From the NCBI GenBank assembly GCA_965219565.1, contig OZ244780.1, forward strand, positions 1,116,001-1,180,000: a stretch of DNA of 64,000 nt. Reading direction: 5' to 3'. The translations under genes and the position numbers were made by a program. This document shows positions 43,252-51,904 of the stretch, piece by piece. Positions within the stretch are counted from its first letter, which is position 1. Every line of letters starts with the position of its first letter. The notes beneath the pieces are model-generated. The model searched no databases. It had not been told where the DNA came from and saw only the letters and a list, made by a program, of their open reading frames with translations. Source of the stretch: DAOUJI01 sp965219565 (GTDB lineage: Bacteria > Chloroflexota > Dehalococcoidia > Lucifugimonadales > JAGWBF01).

Positions 43252-44028
43252 CTATTGCCGAGTCCAATTCGAAAACCCGACGTTGTCTTGGGAAAACATG
43301 TAGAACGCCAAACGGCCCCCGGTGTAGTCCCTTGGGGTTGGCCAATCGATTACCAGAGTCCCGTTAACGTGGACCTTGAAGTTGGACGAGGTGAGCTCCA
43401 GTGTGAATTCGTACTCTTGATCGACCCACCAGCCGGCTCTGCTGGGGCTATTGTCCCGCTGTAGTTCCTCCAGCAGAAAGTATGAAGGCGTGCCATCCAG
43501 GTTCCCGTGCTGCAAGAACTCGTCGGCATCGGGCACTCCATGCACCCGTGATAGGGCTATGCCTTGCCTTGAGAGGCCGCCCTGTGAGGCAGAGGGGTCC
43601 GGAAAATCGTAAGACTCGTCCGTCTTCCTCCAGTCCAGCAACAGGTAGTCGGCCGATGCGTTGGTCGTATGGCCGGGCTGGAATCCGACCGCGAAGCCGA
43701 ATAGGCCGTCGTCGTCGCTGCCGGTAACGTACACGTTAACCGTAAACGAGCCGCTGCCGAACGGCTGATCGGAAATTGCGAGGGTGGGACCGCTGTCTGC
43801 AATCTGCGTGGCCGTTAACTTATCGACAAAGTCATAGTCTTGAATGTCCCATTCGGGCGGGCGGGGCTCAGCGGTATCGGTGGCCATGGCATGAACTGTC
43901 TTTCGGTTGATGAACACTGAGTAGGTTTTGCAAGCCTCGAATCGATGGGCCCTATCCTCCAGAGGAATCGAAACCTCTACCAGTCCGTCTGTGCGTTCCC
44001 TCGCATATTCGGGAATTCGGGTCACCAT
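43252..44028 (-). CDS. Protein with a thrombospondin C-terminal-like (lectin fold) domain
   Basis: The C-terminal 210 residues look like the TSP C-terminal L-type-lectin domain. They begin W-D-I-Q-D-Y-D-F, then show V-T-G-S-D-D-D-G-L-F-G-F-A-V-G-F-Q, Y-L-L-L-D-W-R-K-T and V-H-V-N-G-T-L-V-I-D-W. They end with the usual beta strands. The S-D-D-D-G acidic turn is typical of calcium-binding sites. The start is unclear: the frame stays open to 44154, but beyond about 44070 it is antisense to hsdM. ATGs at 44028 and 43887 are options. It may have lost its N-terminus where it meets the hsdM fragment. Function unknown. Confidence 0.55.
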   Translation of the reverse strand: MVTRIPEYARERTDGLVEVSIPLEDRAHRFEACKTYSVFINRKTVHAMATDTAEPRPPEWDIQDYDFVDKLTATQIADSGPTLAISDQPFGSGSFTVNVYVTGSDDDGLFGFAVGFQPGHTTNASADYLLLDWRKTDESYDFPDPSASQGGLSRQGIALSRVHGVPDADEFLQHGNLDGTPSYFLLEELQRDNSPSRAGWWVDQEYEFTLELTSSNFKVHVNGTLVIDWPTPRDYTGGRLAFYMFSQDNVGFSNWTRQ

Positions 44029-44070
44029 TCCGATCTCGATCCAGGGATAGTAATCTCTGATGGAAGGGCC

Positions 44071-44814
44071 ATCGTCGCTCTCCCCCTGAACATGTTCTAC
44101 AACACGGGGATCGCCACCTACATCTGGGTCTTGAGTAACCGAAAGCCGGAGCACCGCCGCGGCAAGGTGCAGCTCATAGATGCCACCCAGTGGTTCCGGC
44201 CGCTGCGCAAGAATCTGCGTAGCAAGAACTGCGAGTTGTCAGACCAGGACATCCAGCAAATCTGCGATGTCTTCCTTGCTTTGGAGGAGACGGAAGAATC
44301 CAAGATTTTCCCCAACGAGGTCTTCGGCTACTGGAAGGTTACGGTCGAACGGCCGTTGCGACTGGAGGGCATAGACCCAGACCGGGTCTACACCGTCAAG
44401 GAAATTCGAGAGCTCAAGGAGAAGTGGGAACGCTCGGAGTCCGCGACTCCTGTTATCAAGAGGGTCCTCAAGAGAGGTATCGACCCCGATCCCCCACACG
44501 GCCTCTTCCAGGCGACCGTAAAAGGCAGACTCGCCGTGGTCGAGTACGAACCGGACACAGACCTGCGAGATACTGAGCAGGTGCCGCTGCTGGAGAAGGG
44601 CGGCATCGAAGCCTTCATTAGCCGTGACGTGCTGCCCTACGCCCCCGACGCTTGGTACGTGCCGGCGAACGTGAAGGTCGGCTACGAGATTAGCTTCAAC
44701 CGCTACTTCTACAAGCCCAAGACCCTGCGACCGTTGAAGGAGATCAGGGCCGACATCCTGGCTCTGGAGCGGGAAACCGAGGGTTTATTGGGGAAGATAG
44801 TAACTGGAGTATAG
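44071..44814 (+). pseudogene. hsdM: Type I restriction methylase HsdM, C-terminal fragment
   Basis: The frame begins abruptly with I-V-A-L-P-L-N-M-F-Y-N-T-G-I-A-T-Y-I-W, the segment that follows the methylase core in HsdM. It goes on with G-K-V-Q-L-I-D-A-T, E-L-S-D-Q-D-I-Q-Q-I-C and F-G-Y-W-K-V-T-V-E-R-P. The S-adenosylmethionine site and the N-P-P-Y/F catalytic motif are not present, nor is the N-terminal helical domain. About 250 codons remain of a usual 500-700 or more. Upstream bases belong to an opposing gene, so the break is near 44070. It cannot methylate DNA. Confidence 0.85.
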
Positions 44815-44909
44815 AGGATGGTGAACCCAATCTACGATCTGGAAAAGGTTATCGCTGGTAGTTCAGGGCATGGATACCGTGAGTCTATTGGGGGTACGTC
44901 GTAGTGTGT

Positions 44910-45566
44910 ATGGAACCCATCTTCTTCAGCCGACCCAATTGGATGCGGCCCGAATGCAAGAAGGGCTTCGAGAACTTCAAGCAGCTCCTCAAGGCCAATG
45001 ATTTGCAGCCACGATCCATCGGCACTACGGATCAACCCAACGTGTCTCCCATGGACGAAGTAATGCAATTGATGCAGCAATGCTCAGGGGCAATAGTCTT
45101 GGGCTTCTCGCAGACAGAAGTCCATACAGGAAAGGTGGTCGGCGACGACATCCGCGCGCCACTATTCCTTGCGACAGAATGGAATCACATTGAGGCTGCT
45201 ATAGCACATGCCCTAGAGCTTCCGTTGTTGGTTGTTCACGACGCTACGGTCAAAAGAGGTGTTTTCGATCATGGAGCAATGAATGCATTCCTCCACGCAG
45301 TAGACTTTGCAGACGAGTCTTGGGGACTCAACAACCAGATTGATGGCGCGTTAAGGAGCTTGCGTGGACGGCTTCGACCCGCGTCGTCAGCAAAGTGGCG
45401 ATCAGACTTGCCCGAGCCGACCTTACAATGGGGCTGCTATAAGTTTGAAGGAAAGGAAGGCCTATACTGTCCAGCCTGCTACGAGAACAAGAACCTATTG
45501 GTGCCTGCTTCACGATTGCAAGGTGGACACTACAGATGTCCTTCGTGTAAAGCCGACCTGTCCTGA
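44910..45566 (+). CDS. Unassigned Rossmann-like (TIR/SLOG-like) protein with C-terminal zinc ribbon
   Basis: I do not recognise an exact family. The 219 residues from the ATG at 44910 (or GTG at 44904) begin I-F-F-S-R-P. An alpha/beta core follows, with C-S-G-A-I-V-L-G-F-S-Q, then E-W-N-H-I-E-A-A-I-A-H-A-L-E-L-P and L-L-V-V-H-D, and V-F-D-H-G-A. The order (strand ending F-S, polar helix, G-A-I-V-L strand, conserved W-N-H-I-E helix) recalls TIR/SLOG-type nucleotide or NAD sensors. Residues about 187-219 form a zinc ribbon (C-P-A-C ... C-P-S-C). It sits between hsdM and hsdS fragments on the same strand, so a role in the defence locus is inferred. Confidence 0.6.
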   Translation: MEPIFFSRPNWMRPECKKGFENFKQLLKANDLQPRSIGTTDQPNVSPMDEVMQLMQQCSGAIVLGFSQTEVHTGKVVGDDIRAPLFLATEWNHIEAAIAHALELPLLVVHDATVKRGVFDHGAMNAFLHAVDFADESWGLNNQIDGALRSLRGRLRPASSAKWRSDLPEPTLQWGCYKFEGKEGLYCPACYENKNLLVPASRLQGGHYRCPSCKADLS

Positions 45567-45652
45567 TGCGGTTGTTGTGAGTTCAGTGAGTCTCCGTCAA
45601 AAGCACAGTCCGGATATAGTTCAGATTGAAGCTTGTTGAAGGTCTCCTTCCT

Positions 45653-47074
45653 ATGAAAGCTGGCCTCAAACCCTACACTTCCTACAAGCCCTCCGGTGTG
45701 GAGTGGCTCGGTGAGGTGCCGGGGCATTGGGAGTGCACACAGCTAGGACGGATTGGAAGATTCTCCAAGGGTAACGGAGGCTCGAAGGAAGACGAAGTAG
45801 ACATCGGGCTCCCTTGTGTCCGATACGGCGACATCTACATGAATCACAAGTATCACATCAACAGGAGTCGTTCCTACATTTCCCCTGAAAACGTACCGGA
45901 CTATACGCCCATCCAATATGGTGACATTCTTTTTGCAGGATCCGGCGAGACAATTGAAGAGATTGGCAAGTCAGCGGTTAATCTCATCCCCGGAGAAGTC
46001 TACTGCGGTGGGGACGTGATCCTACTGCGGCCTCAAATACCCACGAATGCGCGTTTCATGGGTTATGCCATTGATTGCTTCCAAAATGCCCATCAGAAGG
46101 CACTCATGGGGCGTGGGATCACCGTCATGCACATCTACACGTCTCAACTCAAATACATGTGGCTTGCTTTCCCTTCCCTCCCCGAACAGGCCGCCATCGT
46201 CCGATACCTGGACTATGTGGACCGCCGGATACGCCGCTACGTCCGCGCCAAGGAGAAGCTCATCGCCCTGCTAAAGGAGGAGAAGCAGGCCACCATCAAC
46301 CAGGCCGTCACCCGGGGCCTGGACCCCAACGTAAGCCTCGTGCCGCCGGGCGTCGAGTGGCTCGGAGATGTGCCCGAGCACTGGGAGGTTTCCCGTGCGA
46401 AGTTCTTCTACGGTGAGGTCGATGAGCGATCCATGACCGGCGCGGAAGAACTCATGTCGGTGTCACATATAACTGGCGTGACCCCTAGAAAATCGAACTT
46501 CACCATGTTCATGGCAGAATCAACTGAAGGTTACAAGGTCTGCCGCCCATTTGACATAGTAATCAACACGATGTGGGCAGCTCTTGGCGTGGCAAGGCAG
46601 ACTGGTCTAGTTAGCCCCTCTTATGGTGTTTACCGACCCCGCAATGGAGGGTATCACAATGCCAACTACTTGGATCTCTTACTTCGAGTGGACGGATACA
46701 GGGCTGAATATTATTGCCGATCAACAGGAATCACCTCTTCACGGTTAAGATTGTATCCTGACTCCTTCCTGAGCATTCCCCTACTGTGCCCACCATTAGA
46801 AGAACAGGCTGCCATCGTCGGCTACCTGGACAAGGCCACAGCGGACATCGACGTCACCATCACCCGGACCCGGTGCCAGATTGAGCTGTTGCGAGAGTAC
46901 CAGACCCGCCTCATCTCCGACGTAGGCACGGGCAAGCTGGACGTGCGCGAGGCTGCGGCCAGCCTACCGGACGAGGCCGACGACCAGGACCCTATAAACG
47001 AGAGTGATGGGATGGAAAATGGAGACGGGGACCTCTATGGAGCCGCCCTGTCAGCCGCTCCGGACACGGAATAG
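45653..47074 (+). CDS. hsdS: Type I restriction system specificity subunit HsdS
   Basis: A protein of about 473 residues that recognises the bipartite DNA target for a type I restriction enzyme. Two target-recognition domains are visible. The first starts G-V-E-W-L-G-E-V-P-G-H-W (about 12), the second G-V-E-W-L-G-D-V-P-E-H-W (about 240). Each is followed by a conserved helix, E-Q-A-A-I-V-R-Y-L-D and E-Q-A-A-I-V-G-Y-L-D, which sets the spacing. A GAAGG precedes the ATG at 45653; a TTG at 45626 is less likely. It appears intact and full length. Its methylase partner is truncated at 44071-44814. Confidence 0.92.
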   Translation: MKAGLKPYTSYKPSGVEWLGEVPGHWECTQLGRIGRFSKGNGGSKEDEVDIGLPCVRYGDIYMNHKYHINRSRSYISPENVPDYTPIQYGDILFAGSGETIEEIGKSAVNLIPGEVYCGGDVILLRPQIPTNARFMGYAIDCFQNAHQKALMGRGITVMHIYTSQLKYMWLAFPSLPEQAAIVRYLDYVDRRIRRYVRAKEKLIALLKEEKQATINQAVTRGLDPNVSLVPPGVEWLGDVPEHWEVSRAKFFYGEVDERSMTGAEELMSVSHITGVTPRKSNFTMFMAESTEGYKVCRPFDIVINTMWAALGVARQTGLVSPSYGVYRPRNGGYHNANYLDLLLRVDGYRAEYYCRSTGITSSRLRLYPDSFLSIPLLCPPLEEQAAIVGYLDKATADIDVTITRTRCQIELLREYQTRLISDVGTGKLDVREAAASLPDEADDQDPINESDGMENGDGDLYGAALSAAPDTE

Positions 47075-47148
47075 AGCCCCCGTCACCGAATCTTGACAAT
47101 ATCCATTGCCTGTAACTACAATAATGTTGTTACGGAGAGACCTACTCT

Positions 47149-47439
47149 TTGCGTTGGACATGGGACCCGGAGAAGAACCGAGAGAACCGGCGGAGGCATG
47201 GTCTCAGCTTTGAGACCGCTCTGCTCGTCTTTGACGATCCTCTCGCCGCAACCCGTGAGGACCCGTATCCGGACGAGCTGCGATGGCGGACTATGGGACT
47301 GGCGGGGCCGGTAGTCCTGATGGTAGTCCACACATGGCCTGAGCCAGATTCGGAGAGCGGTGAAGAGGTCGGACGCATCATCAGCGCCCGAAAAGCCACC
47401 AAGAGTGAGAGGGAGGCTTATGAAGAAGGAGACCATTAA
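47149..47439 (+). CDS. brnT: BrnT-family toxin
   Basis: A 96-residue BrnT (DUF497) ribonuclease-like toxin with a RelE-like fold. The start W-D-P-E-K-N-R-E-N-R-R-R-H-G-L-S-F-E-T-A is diagnostic, and the end I-I-S-A-R-K-A-T-K-S-E-R is also typical. TTG is used as start. It overlaps the BrnA gene by 20 bases, the normal toxin-first order. BrnT cleaves RNA and is neutralised by BrnA, which also represses the operon. The pair sits between hsdS and hsdR. Confidence 0.92.
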   Translation: MRWTWDPEKNRENRRRHGLSFETALLVFDDPLAATREDPYPDELRWRTMGLAGPVVLMVVHTWPEPDSESGEEVGRIISARKATKSEREAYEEGDH

Positions 47440-47704
47440 GCTGACCAATGAACAAAAGGCCGAGCTCAAGGCCCTAGATGAGATGCCCGACGATGAGATA
47501 GACACGACCGATGTCCCCGAGCTCCTCGACTGGTCGGATGCCCAGCGCGGCGTGTTCTACCGGCCCGTAAAGCAGCAGATCACCCTGCGACTGGACGCCG
47601 ACGTTGTGACGTGGTTCAAGGCGAAGGCCCAGGACGGCCGCGGCTATCAGACGGATATCAATCGTGCCCTGCGGGACCATGTGCGGCGCAGCGAGACAGG
47701 GTAG
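47420..47704 (+). CDS. brnA: BrnA-family antitoxin
   Basis: A 94-residue ribbon-helix-helix antitoxin. The C-terminal half shows K-Q-Q-I-T-L-R-L-D-A-D-V-V-T-W-F-K and G-Y-Q-T-D-I-N-R-A-L-R-D-H-V, the RHH DNA-binding unit. Before it, D-T-T-D-V-P-E-L-L-D-W is the toxin-binding part. The ATG at 47420, inside the end of brnT, is chosen because it begins K-K-E-T-I-K-L, the family start. An in-frame ATG at 47360 lies in the toxin gene. It is coupled to brnT and autoregulates the pair in known systems. Confidence 0.9.
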   Translation: MKKETIKLTNEQKAELKALDEMPDDEIDTTDVPELLDWSDAQRGVFYRPVKQQITLRLDADVVTWFKAKAQDGRGYQTDINRALRDHVRRSETG

Positions 47705-47708
47705 CCCC

Positions 47709-47813
47709 ATGACGAACCTGGAGACGTGCATCGCCATCGGACGTGATCCGGCCAAGATCAGCAGAGCCTTGTGGAAAGTCGAAGAGGTCTTAGACCTTGA
47801 GGGGAAGGCCTAG
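47709..47813 (+). CDS. Very small ORF between brnA and hsdR
   Basis: A 34-codon frame, M-T-N-L-E-T-C-I-A-I-G-R-D, ends two bases before the hsdR start. It may be a short leader that couples translation of hsdR, or a remnant. No family is recognised. Confidence 0.35.
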   Translation: MTNLETCIAIGRDPAKISRALWKVEEVLDLEGKA

Positions 47814-47815
47814 TC

Positions 47816-50800
47816 GTGACGACGACTGATACTACAGAGAAGGGTCTTGAGCGGCTCATCTGCATTGCCATGGCGGGCCACCCTTGCGAGCCTGTACAAG
47901 CAGCCGTCATAGCTGAGCGACCGGCAGATTACGGTGTCGGCTGGATCGGCGGCGACCCCCACGACTACGACCGCCAGTACTGCGTGGACCTGGCCCAGTT
48001 AGCCGAGTTCCTTCATACCACCCACCCCGGCGTCGCCCAGTCCCTCGACCTTAGTCAAGACAGTCCGACGCGGCGCAAGTTTCTAGCCCGGCTCCAGGGG
48101 GAGGTCACCAAACGGGGCACTATTGACGTGCTGCGTAAGGGAATCAAGCACGGGCCGCACCAGATAGACCTGCTCTACGGCACACCCTCACCGGGAAACG
48201 AGAAGGCCAAGACCCAATACGGTCAGAACCGGTTCTCGGTAACCCGTCAGCTCCAGTACATCCAGGACAACACCCAATTGGCTCTGGACCTGTGTCTCTT
48301 CATCAACGGCTTGCCGGTTGCCACCTTCGAGTTCAAGAACAGCCTCACCAAGCAGACGGTCCAAGATGCCATGGAGCAGTACAAGCGGGACCGCAACCCT
48401 CATGAGAAGCTCTTCGAGCTGGGACGCTGCCTGGCCCACTTCGCCGTTGACGACCATGAAGTGTGGTTCTGCACCCACCTCCAGGGAAAGAGCTCCTGGT
48501 TCCTTCCCTTCAACAAGGGCTGGAACGACGGCGCCGGCAATCCGCCGAACCCCAACGGACTCAAGACCGATTACCTGTGGAAGCAGGTGCTCACCCGCGA
48601 CGGCCTCACCCACATCATCGAGAACTACGCCCAGATGGTCGAGACGATAGATGACAAGACCGGGCGGAAGAGGCGAGGACAGATTTGGCCACGCTATCAC
48701 CAGCTAGACGTAGTGCGCAAGCTTCTGGCCAACATGTCGGCTCGTGGAGTCGGACCCAGGTACCTGGTTCAGCACTCGGCAGGAAGCGGGAAGTCGAACT
48801 CCGTAGCCTGGCTGGCCCACCAGCTCATCGGACTTGAGAAGGACGGCAAGGCCCTCTTCGATTCGGTGATCGTCGTCACCGACCGGCGAATCCTGGACAA
48901 GCAGATTCGGGACACCATCAGGCAGTTTGCTCAAGTGCGCTCCATCGTGGGCCATGCCCAGAGCTCCGGGGACCTGCGAACCTTCCTCCAGGACGGAAAG
49001 AAGATCGTCATCACCACGGTCCAGAAGTTCCCCTTCATCCTGGACGCCATCGGCAATGAGCATAGAGGACACCAGTTCGGCATCATCATCGACGAGGCCC
49101 ATTCGAGCCAGGGAGGACGCACCTCGGCGTCTGTGTCCATGGCTCTGGGTGAGGCCGGAGTAGAGGAGGAAGAGGACACCACCGAGGACAAGATCAACCG
49201 GCTCATAGAGAGCAAGAAGCTTCTGCTCAACGCCAGCTACTTCGCTTTCACGGCGACCCCGAAGAACAAGACGTTGGAGATTTTCGGCGCAGCGATTCCC
49301 GAGGGCGGGAAGGTCAGGCACGTTCCATTCCACGTCTACACCATGAAGCAGGCAATCCAGGAAGGCTTCATCATGGACGTGCTGCAGCACTACACCCCGG
49401 TGGACAGCTACTACCGGCTGGTAAAGACGGTGGATGCCGACCCCGAGTTTGATACGAAGCGGGCCGGGAAGAAGCTGCGGCGCTACGTCGAGAACCATGA
49501 ACACGCCATCGGTCTCAAAGCCGAGATCATGGTTGACCACTTCCACGAGCAGGTGATGGGACTTCAGAAGATAGGCGGACAGGCCCGGGCCATGGTGGTC
49601 ACCGGCAGCATTGAGCGCGCCATTCGCTACTACCACGCGATCCGCGACTACCTGGCTGAGCGCAAGAGCCCCTACCAGGCCATCATTGCCTTCTCCGGTG
49701 AGCACGAATACGGTGGTGCGAAGGTCACCGAGGCGTCGCTCAACGGCTTCTCTTCCAATCTTATCGCCGACGAGATTCAGAAGGACCCGTACAGGTTCCT
49801 CGTTTGCGCCGACAAGTTTCAGACGGGTTACGACGAGCCGTTGTTGCACACCATGTACGTGGGCAAGATGCTTTCCGGCATCAAGGCGGTTCAGACGCTC
49901 TCACAGCTCAACCGGGCGCATCCGAAGAAGCATGACGCCTTTGTGCTCGACTTCGCCAACGACGCCGACACGATACAGGACTCCTTCGCCGACTACTACA
50001 GGACCACGGTCCTCTCCGACGAGACCGACCCCAACAAGCTGCACGACCTCAGGGCAGCGTTTGATGGCTACCAGGTGTACGAGCCGTCGCAGGTCGACGA
50101 ACTGGTCGAACGCTACCTCACGGGGGCAGATCGTGACCAGCTCGACCCGATTCTGGACGCCTGCGTTTCGGTCTACCGGGAGCAGCTTGATGAGGACGGC
50201 CAGGTTGACTTCAAAGGCACGGCCAAAGCCTTCCTCCGTTCTTACGGGTTCCTGGCCTCCATACTTCCCTACACCGACGCCGAATGGGGAAAACTCTCCA
50301 TCTTCCTGAACTTCCTCGTCCCGAAGCTGCCCGCTCCCGTTGAGGAGGACCTGTCGAAGGGGATACTGGATGCCATCGACATGGACAGCTACCGGGTGGA
50401 GAAACAGGCAGTGCAGCATATCCAGCTCCCCGACGAAGACGCGGAGATCGAGCCCGTGCCGACGGAGGGTGGAGGCCAGAAACCCGAGCCGGAGTTGGAC
50501 CGGTTGTCGAACATCATCAAGGACTTCAACGACCGCTTCGGCAACATCGAGTGGAAGGACACCGACAAGATTCAGAAGGTGATCGCCGAAGAGTTGCCTG
50601 CAAAGGTGGCTGCCGACAAAGCGTATCAGAACGGAATAGCCAACTCCGACCGGGAGAACGCTAGAATCGAGCACGATAAGGCTCTTGAACGCGCCATGAC
50701 GGAACTACTGGCGGACCATACCGAGCTATTCAAACAGTTCAGCGACAATGAATCGTTCCGCCGTTGGCTATCGGAGATGATCTTCGCCGCTACGTACGTT

Positions 50801-50845
50801 GGAGTAGCCACGCCCGCTGGTGGGCCTAGGAGCAAGGTGGGCTGA
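47816..50845 (+). CDS. hsdR: Type I restriction system endonuclease/translocase HsdR
   Basis: A 1009-residue motor subunit that translocates and cuts unmodified DNA. The N-terminal nuclease domain shows F-I-N-G-L-P-V-A-T-F-E-F-K-N near residue 163-176, with the E-x-K catalytic pair. Superfamily 2 helicase motifs follow: Walker A S-A-G-S-G-K-S near 321, D-E-A-H near 426, T-A-T-P near 480 and Q-L-N-R-A-H near 700. The C-terminal 250 residues are helical and probably bind the methylase complex. GTG is the start, directly after the 34-codon ORF. It seems intact, although the HsdM partner is broken. Confidence 0.93.
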   Translation: MTTTDTTEKGLERLICIAMAGHPCEPVQAAVIAERPADYGVGWIGGDPHDYDRQYCVDLAQLAEFLHTTHPGVAQSLDLSQDSPTRRKFLARLQGEVTKRGTIDVLRKGIKHGPHQIDLLYGTPSPGNEKAKTQYGQNRFSVTRQLQYIQDNTQLALDLCLFINGLPVATFEFKNSLTKQTVQDAMEQYKRDRNPHEKLFELGRCLAHFAVDDHEVWFCTHLQGKSSWFLPFNKGWNDGAGNPPNPNGLKTDYLWKQVLTRDGLTHIIENYAQMVETIDDKTGRKRRGQIWPRYHQLDVVRKLLANMSARGVGPRYLVQHSAGSGKSNSVAWLAHQLIGLEKDGKALFDSVIVVTDRRILDKQIRDTIRQFAQVRSIVGHAQSSGDLRTFLQDGKKIVITTVQKFPFILDAIGNEHRGHQFGIIIDEAHSSQGGRTSASVSMALGEAGVEEEEDTTEDKINRLIESKKLLLNASYFAFTATPKNKTLEIFGAAIPEGGKVRHVPFHVYTMKQAIQEGFIMDVLQHYTPVDSYYRLVKTVDADPEFDTKRAGKKLRRYVENHEHAIGLKAEIMVDHFHEQVMGLQKIGGQARAMVVTGSIERAIRYYHAIRDYLAERKSPYQAIIAFSGEHEYGGAKVTEASLNGFSSNLIADEIQKDPYRFLVCADKFQTGYDEPLLHTMYVGKMLSGIKAVQTLSQLNRAHPKKHDAFVLDFANDADTIQDSFADYYRTTVLSDETDPNKLHDLRAAFDGYQVYEPSQVDELVERYLTGADRDQLDPILDACVSVYREQLDEDGQVDFKGTAKAFLRSYGFLASILPYTDAEWGKLSIFLNFLVPKLPAPVEEDLSKGILDAIDMDSYRVEKQAVQHIQLPDEDAEIEPVPTEGGGQKPEPELDRLSNIIKDFNDRFGNIEWKDTDKIQKVIAEELPAKVAADKAYQNGIANSDRENARIEHDKALERAMTELLADHTELFKQFSDNESFRRWLSEMIFAATYVGVATPAGGPRSKVG

Positions 50846-50848
50846 CCG

Positions 50849-51904
50849 ATGATGGCAATGCCTACCGCAACTACCATCATGCGTCCCGTCGCTGTCGACC
50901 TGTTCTGTGGTGCCGGGGGCCTATCCTATGGAATGCAGAAGGCAGGTATAACGATCGGCGGAGGAATCGACATAGACCCTACCTGCAAGCACCCCTTCGA
51001 GGAGAATGTCAAAGCGGACTTCTACGAGTACGATGTTTCTGACCTGACATCAGATTTCGTAGCTTCCCTCTTCACTGAAGGACAAGTAAGGGTTCTTGCA
51101 GGCTGTGCTCCATGCCAGCCGTTCTCTACCTATACGAGGGGCAGCAAGGCACGGAACCCTCAATGGCAGTTGCTCGACAAATTCGGGGAGATAGTTAGGG
51201 AGTTGCAGCCAGAAGTCGTCACGATGGAGAATGTGCCGCGCCTTGCCAAGCACTCCGTCTTCAACGACTTCCTGTCCATCCTCAGCAGTGGCGCCTACTA
51301 CTACAACGTTCGGTGTGCCAACTACGGCGTGCCACAAACGCGGGTACGCCTAGTGATCTTGGCTTCAAGGCTGGGCGAAATCGAATTGGTGGCGCCTACT
51401 CACGTAGACGGGCAGTTCGTGACCGTCAGAGATGCAATCCAAACCCTTGACGAAATTCAGGCTGGAGGCACTTCGGAGTCTGATTCCTTACACAAGTCTA
51501 GCGAACTTTCCCCAAAGAATCTGGATCGCATCCGCAACTCGAAGCCCGGAGGGACTTGGCGCGACTGGGATGACACGCTAAGGGCCGCTTGCCACTCTCG
51601 GGACAGCGGACGTACGTATCCAAGCGTATATGGCCGGATGCAGTGGGACCGACCAGCCCCGACGATTACGACGCAGTTTCATGGATTCGGTAATGGACGC
51701 TTCGGCCATCCAACTCAAGACCGAGCCATCTCACTCCGGGAGGGTGCGATCCTCCAAACTTTCCCAGAGGACTATTCGTTTGTTTTCCATGGTGACCCTG
51801 TACACATCGCTCCTGTCGCCCGTCTGATTGGAAATGCAGTACCCGTGAGGCTTGGCGAGGCCATCGGCAGGTCCATTATTGCGCACCTAGAGGCATATGC
51901 ATGA
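50849..51904 (+). CDS. DNA cytosine-5 methyltransferase
   Basis: A 351-residue C5-methyltransferase with the ordered motifs I (D-L-F-C-G-A-G-G-L), IV (G-C-A-P-C-Q-P-F-S, with the catalytic cysteine), VI (M-E-N-V), VIII (Q-T-R-V-R) and X (G-N-A-V-P). A target-recognition region lies at about 200-260. It methylates cytosine in a sequence not deducible here. It starts 3 bases after hsdR, and its stop overlaps the ATPase start by 4 bases (ATGA). It could serve as modification partner to another nuclease, or protect host DNA in this locus. All catalytic motifs are intact. Confidence 0.93.
   Translation: MMAMPTATTIMRPVAVDLFCGAGGLSYGMQKAGITIGGGIDIDPTCKHPFEENVKADFYEYDVSDLTSDFVASLFTEGQVRVLAGCAPCQPFSTYTRGSKARNPQWQLLDKFGEIVRELQPEVVTMENVPRLAKHSVFNDFLSILSSGAYYYNVRCANYGVPQTRVRLVILASRLGEIELVAPTHVDGQFVTVRDAIQTLDEIQAGGTSESDSLHKSSELSPKNLDRIRNSKPGGTWRDWDDTLRAACHSRDSGRTYPSVYGRMQWDRPAPTITTQFHGFGNGRFGHPTQDRAISLREGAILQTFPEDYSFVFHGDPVHIAPVARLIGNAVPVRLGEAIGRSIIAHLEAYA

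Noticed and set aside
48704..49849. Long minus-strand frame (about 381 codons) inside hsdR
   Set aside because: It is antisense to conserved helicase motifs of HsdR and has no recognisable family; GC-rich codon bias opens such frames.
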